A stretch of 16,077 bases of DNA, from contig CAJULF010000059.1 of assembly GCA_910587135.1 (NCBI GenBank), positions 1 to 16,077 on the forward strand, read 5' to 3'. Source of the stretch: an uncultured Oscillospiraceae bacterium (GTDB lineage: Bacteria; Bacillota; Clostridia; Oscillospirales; Ruminococcaceae). Both the position numbers and the translations under genes were made by a program. The notes below the pieces were generated by a model. It did not search any database, was not told the origin of the DNA, and worked only from the letters and a program-made list of their open reading frames with translations. Below are positions 13,769-16,077 of the stretch, piece after piece. Each line of letters opens with the position of its first letter. The first letter of the stretch is position 1.

Positions 13769-13784
13769 CTGTCCGCGCGGACAG
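13769..13784. other. 16-bp perfect palindrome between ptsH and ptsI
   Basis: CTGTCCGCGCGGACAG is a perfect palindrome 9 bp left of element M2. It could be a protein-binding site or the scar of an insertion. A weak CCGCT/AGCGG hairpin follows the ptsH stop at 13713-13729. Confidence 0.4.
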
Positions 13785-13792
13785 GTTCTTCG

Positions 13793-13953
13793 GGCAACAC
13801 TGTGCAAAACCTTTGCACGCATCTTGCTTGCATATTTTCCATCATCTTGCACAAGTTCCCGTTAGAGGGCGTAAGCCCGCCGACGCTGAGCTTGTACAGC
13901 CTGACGAAAAATCTGACGGCGCAGTCTGCGCACAAGCTTTGTGTGGTGTTGCC
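13793..13953 (-). mobile_element. MITE-like element M, copy M2, inside the pts operon
   Basis: A 161-bp inverse copy of M1. The terminal repeats are GGCAACACTGTGCAAA (13793-13808) and TTTGTGTGGTGTTGCC (13938-13953). Compared with M1 it has about 12 extra bases near one end and lacks about 12 near the other, so the total length is equal. An internal GTGCAAA/TTTGCAC hairpin is present at 13802-13818. No clear target duplication is visible. It ends 33 bp before the ptsI start codon. Confidence 0.8.
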
Positions 13954-13986
13954 TTAATCACAACCGCAGCTAAGGGAGATGGAATT

Positions 13987-15621
13987 ATGAAAACATATCA
14001 GGGCAAAGGAGTTTACGGCGCGGTGGCTGTCGGAAAAATCTCCGTGTTAAAAAAGCGGGACGCGGCAGTAAAGCGCACTCATGTCGAGAACGCCGAAAGC
14101 GAAAAAGCGCGTTTCGAGCAGGCTAAATCACTTGCGATACAGCAGCTTCAGGAGATATACGACAAAGCTCTGAAAGAAGTCGGAGAGGCTAACGCGGCGA
14201 TATTTGAGATACATCAGATGATGCTGGAGGACGACGATTACAACGACTCGATCAACACCATAATCGAAAATCAAAGCGTAAACGCCGAATATGCCGTGGC
14301 GGTTACTGAGGACAACTTCGCGGAGATGTTCGCGGCAATGGATGATACGTACATGAAAGCACGCGCGGCGGACGTACGCGACATTTCAAACCGCCTGATA
14401 AACACACTTTCGGAAAATATCCAGACCGAAACCGCCTCCGATGAGAAGGTCATTATATGCGCCGCCGATCTTGCTCCGAGCGAAACCGTGGCACTGGATA
14501 AGGACAGGGTTCTGGCATTTGTTACAGCGTATGGGTCGTCCAATTCGCATACAGCTATCCTTGCGCGAAATATGAATATCCCCGCGGTAATTAGCGCGGG
14601 AGAAAAATTTCTCGCGGAGATCAGGGACGGAGATGAGGCTGTTGTTGACGGATACACAGGCGAGATATTTGTAAACCCCGATAAGGAAACGCGTTCAAGA
14701 CTTCTTGAAAAGCAGCGAGCCGGAGATGAGAAAAAGCGCCTTTTGCAGGAGCTTAAGGGTAAGGAAAACGTAACACTTGACGGGTGCAGAATAAATGTTT
14801 ATGCGAATATCGGAAGTGTCGGCGATATCGGCAAGGTCCTTGCCAACGACGCGGGCGGAATAGGTCTTTTCCGAAGCGAATTTCTCTATCTCGAAAACAG
14901 CGACTATCCTACCGAGGAGCAGCAATTCAACGCATACAAAAAGGTGCTTGAGAGCATGGCGGGCAAGAAAGTCATTATCCGCACGCTGGATATTGGCGCG
15001 GATAAGCAGGTCGATTACTTCAATCTCAAGAAAGAGGAAAATCCCGCGCTTGGCTACCGCGCGATACGTATTTGTCTTACGCGTCCCGAAATATTCAAAA
15101 CTCAGCTGAGAGCGCTTTACAGAGCCTCGGTTTTCGGCTCGCTCGGTATAATGTTTCCAATGATAACAAGCGTTTCGGAGCTTAAAAGGATACTTGCGGT
15201 CTGCGATGAGGTCAAAGAGGAATTAAGAGAGCAGTGCATTGAATTTTCCGATAAAATCGAGCTGGGAATTATGATCGAAACGCCCGCGGCTGCCTTAATA
15301 AGCGATAAATTGGCTCCTATGGTTGATTTTTTCAGCGTAGGTACCAATGATCTAACACAGTACACGCTGGCGTGCGACCGTCAGAATCCCGATATCGAGC
15401 AGTTCATCGACACCCACCATGAGGCGATCCTGCGGCTTATTGAAATGTCCGCTAAGAACGCCCATAAACACGGTGCATGGATAGGTATATGCGGCGAACT
15501 TGGCGCGGATACGTCACTGACCGAAACGTTTCTCAGAATGGGCATAGATGAGCTTTCGGTTTCGCCGGCATTTGTGCTGAAGGTGCGAGATACGATACGC
15601 AGCATTGACTTGTCAAAATAA
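13987..15621 (+). CDS. ptsI: Phosphoenolpyruvate-protein phosphotransferase (PTS Enzyme I), EI-2
   Basis: A 544-residue cytoplasmic enzyme that autophosphorylates from PEP on His188 (GSSNSHTAILAR) and transfers the phosphate to HPr. The PEP-binding barrel shows Arg296 (GIGLFRSEFLY), Arg332 (IIRTLDIGADK), Glu431 (IMIETPAAA), Asp455 (VGTNDLTQYT) and Cys502 (GICGELGAD), all at E. coli EI numbers. The start at 13987 is preferred over the longer open frame from 13813 because it has AGGGAG at 13973-13978, begins with the family's typical N-terminus (MKTYQGKGVYGAVAVGKI) and equals EI-1 in length. The longer frame would translate repeat M2. It is the last gene of glcT-ptsG-ptsH-ptsI, 284 bp after ptsH because of M2. 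No clear terminator follows; P elements do. Confidence 0.96.
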   Translation: MKTYQGKGVYGAVAVGKISVLKKRDAAVKRTHVENAESEKARFEQAKSLAIQQLQEIYDKALKEVGEANAAIFEIHQMMLEDDDYNDSINTIIENQSVNAEYAVAVTEDNFAEMFAAMDDTYMKARAADVRDISNRLINTLSENIQTETASDEKVIICAADLAPSETVALDKDRVLAFVTAYGSSNSHTAILARNMNIPAVISAGEKFLAEIRDGDEAVVDGYTGEIFVNPDKETRSRLLEKQRAGDEKKRLLQELKGKENVTLDGCRINVYANIGSVGDIGKVLANDAGGIGLFRSEFLYLENSDYPTEEQQFNAYKKVLESMAGKKVIIRTLDIGADKQVDYFNLKKEENPALGYRAIRICLTRPEIFKTQLRALYRASVFGSLGIMFPMITSVSELKRILAVCDEVKEELREQCIEFSDKIELGIMIETPAAALISDKLAPMVDFFSVGTNDLTQYTLACDRQNPDIEQFIDTHHEAILRLIEMSAKNAHKHGAWIGICGELGADTSLTETFLRMGIDELSVSPAFVLKVRDTIRSIDLSK

Positions 15622-15672
15622 AAGCGCATAGCAAATAAATATTACGCAGCAACCTCTGTAAAGACCGTGCGG

Positions 15673-15731
15673 TTGCCGCGCAATGTCATCGCATAAAATA
15701 ATAACCCGCCTTAGTTCAACCTTTATATACA
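15673..15731 (+). repeat. Internally deleted P element
   Basis: The left end (TTGCCGCGCAATGTCATCGC) is joined directly to the right end (ATAACCCGCC, then TTCAACCTTTATATACA). The entire folded core is missing. It abuts the left end of the full copy at 15731. Confidence 0.7.
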
Positions 15732-15902
15732 AGCTTATTTGCAACGCAATGTCGACGCATGAAATTTCAAAAAGTGTCTGAATTTGCGAAGCAAATTCAG
15801 ACCGGTTTCCGCAATCGCGCGGAGTGAGCGCAGCGAACGGCGCGTGATTGCGGAAATTTTGAAATTTTTTAGATAATCCGCTTTATGTCAACTTTATATA
15901 CA
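15731..15902 (+). repeat. Palindromic repeat element P, copy P2
   Basis: A full copy closely matching P1. The outer stem is 15762-15772 with 15857-15867. Arm 1 GTCTGAATTTGC (15776-15787) pairs perfectly with GCAAATTCAGAC (15791-15802). Arm 2 TTTCCGCAATC (15806-15816) pairs with GATTGCGGAAA (15846-15856). Arm-1 positions 4-5 differ from P1 on both strands of the stem, so the pairing is retained. Confidence 0.88.
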
Positions 15903-15920
15903 GGCTGATCTAAGGCTAAT

Positions 15921-16031
15921 TATTTAAAAAAATTTCAAAATTTCCACTAATCATACTCCGCTTCACTTCGTTCCGCTCCGCATGCTTAGCGGAAACCGCG
16001 CGCGTTTGCGAACGCAAACGCGCGACTTTTT
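15921..16031 (-). repeat. Palindromic repeat element P, reversed copy P3
   Basis: Reverse-oriented copy. TTTAAAAAAATTTCAAAATT begins the outer stem at 15923. Arm 2 lies at 15951-15995. Arm 1 is CGCGCGTTTGCG (15999-16010), pairing perfectly with CGCAAACGCGCG (16013-16024). ACTTTTT follows. Arm 1 has a completely different, GC-rich sequence. Confidence 0.75.
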
Positions 16032-16044
16032 GTAGCTTTAGCGC

Positions 16045-16069
16045 AAAAAACCACCGCTTGAAGCGGTGG
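16045..16069 (-). terminator. Leftward terminator for a gene beyond the right edge
   Basis: On the minus strand CCACCGC, loop TTCAA, GCGGTGG (16069-16051) is followed directly by six T residues (16050-16045). It is a textbook intrinsic terminator for a gene transcribed toward this window from beyond 16077. Confidence 0.85.
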
Positions 16070-16077
16070 AATAAAAA

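Noticed and set aside
13813..13986. N-terminal extension of ptsI by 58 codons
   Set aside because: The extension translates element M2. The ATG at 13987 has a ribosome site, the typical EI N-terminus and the same length as EI-1.

Overview
The window looks like the chromosome of an anaerobic low- to mid-GC Firmicute, most likely a Clostridia/Oscillospirales-type gut or rumen bacterium. The evidence is consensus sigma-A promoters, GGAGG ribosome binding sites, a glcT-ptsG-ptsH-ptsI glucose PTS operon under an antitermination switch, VanRS-type two-component genes, a secreted GH5 glycanase and a DUF6273 protein. The taxonomic placement is inference.

Layout. (1) Positions 1-1870 are the decayed end of a phage or mobile element: a C-terminal scrap of a Dam-type adenine methylase, an intact small XRE regulator, and a C5-cytosine methylase with two in-frame stops. 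It ends in two plus-strand terminator-like hairpins, directly against the 3' end of ssrA (tmRNA, 1882-2232, minus strand), a classic integration neighbourhood. (2) Positions 2359-6812 form a minus-strand block: an Enzyme I paralog (EI-1), a truncated duplicate of the GH5 N-terminus, a DUF6273 gene, then a full secreted GH5 enzyme whose barrel is interrupted by a beta-sandwich module. (3) Positions 6813-7853 are non-coding: the EI-1 promoter, a 6S-like RNA, and two different repeat elements. (4) Positions 7854-9645 are a VanR/VanS-like two-component pair with its terminator. (5) Positions 9646-10380 hold degenerate repeats, then a strong promoter, a RAT antiterminator hairpin and its competing terminator. 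(6) Positions 10381-15621 are the glucose PTS operon: glcT (with an in-frame stop exactly in the linker after its RNA-binding domain), ptsG (EIICBA), ptsH (HPr) and ptsI (EI-2). (7) Positions 15622-16077 hold three more repeat copies and a leftward terminator belonging to a gene outside the window.

How it works together. EI-2 passes phosphate from PEP to HPr, then to the A and B domains of EIICBA, which imports and phosphorylates glucose. GlcT would normally bind the RAT and prevent termination in a PTS-phosphorylation-controlled way. Here the stop codon should leave only the CAT RNA-binding domain, which predicts constitutive antitermination. HPr lacks the regulatory Ser46 (Lys there), so this PTS may be uncoupled from HPr-kinase/CcpA control. 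EI-1 is an ungapped 544-residue paralog of EI-2, without its own HPr or EII here, placed upstream of glycan-degrading genes.

The least expected elements are the repeats. One is a roughly 170-bp multi-arm palindromic family (called P here) whose hairpin arms change sequence between copies while keeping pairing. The other is a 161-bp MITE-like element with terminal inverted repeats (called M here), present in opposite orientations upstream of vanR-like and inside the pts operon. No database search or folding program was run; family calls rest on recognised motifs.
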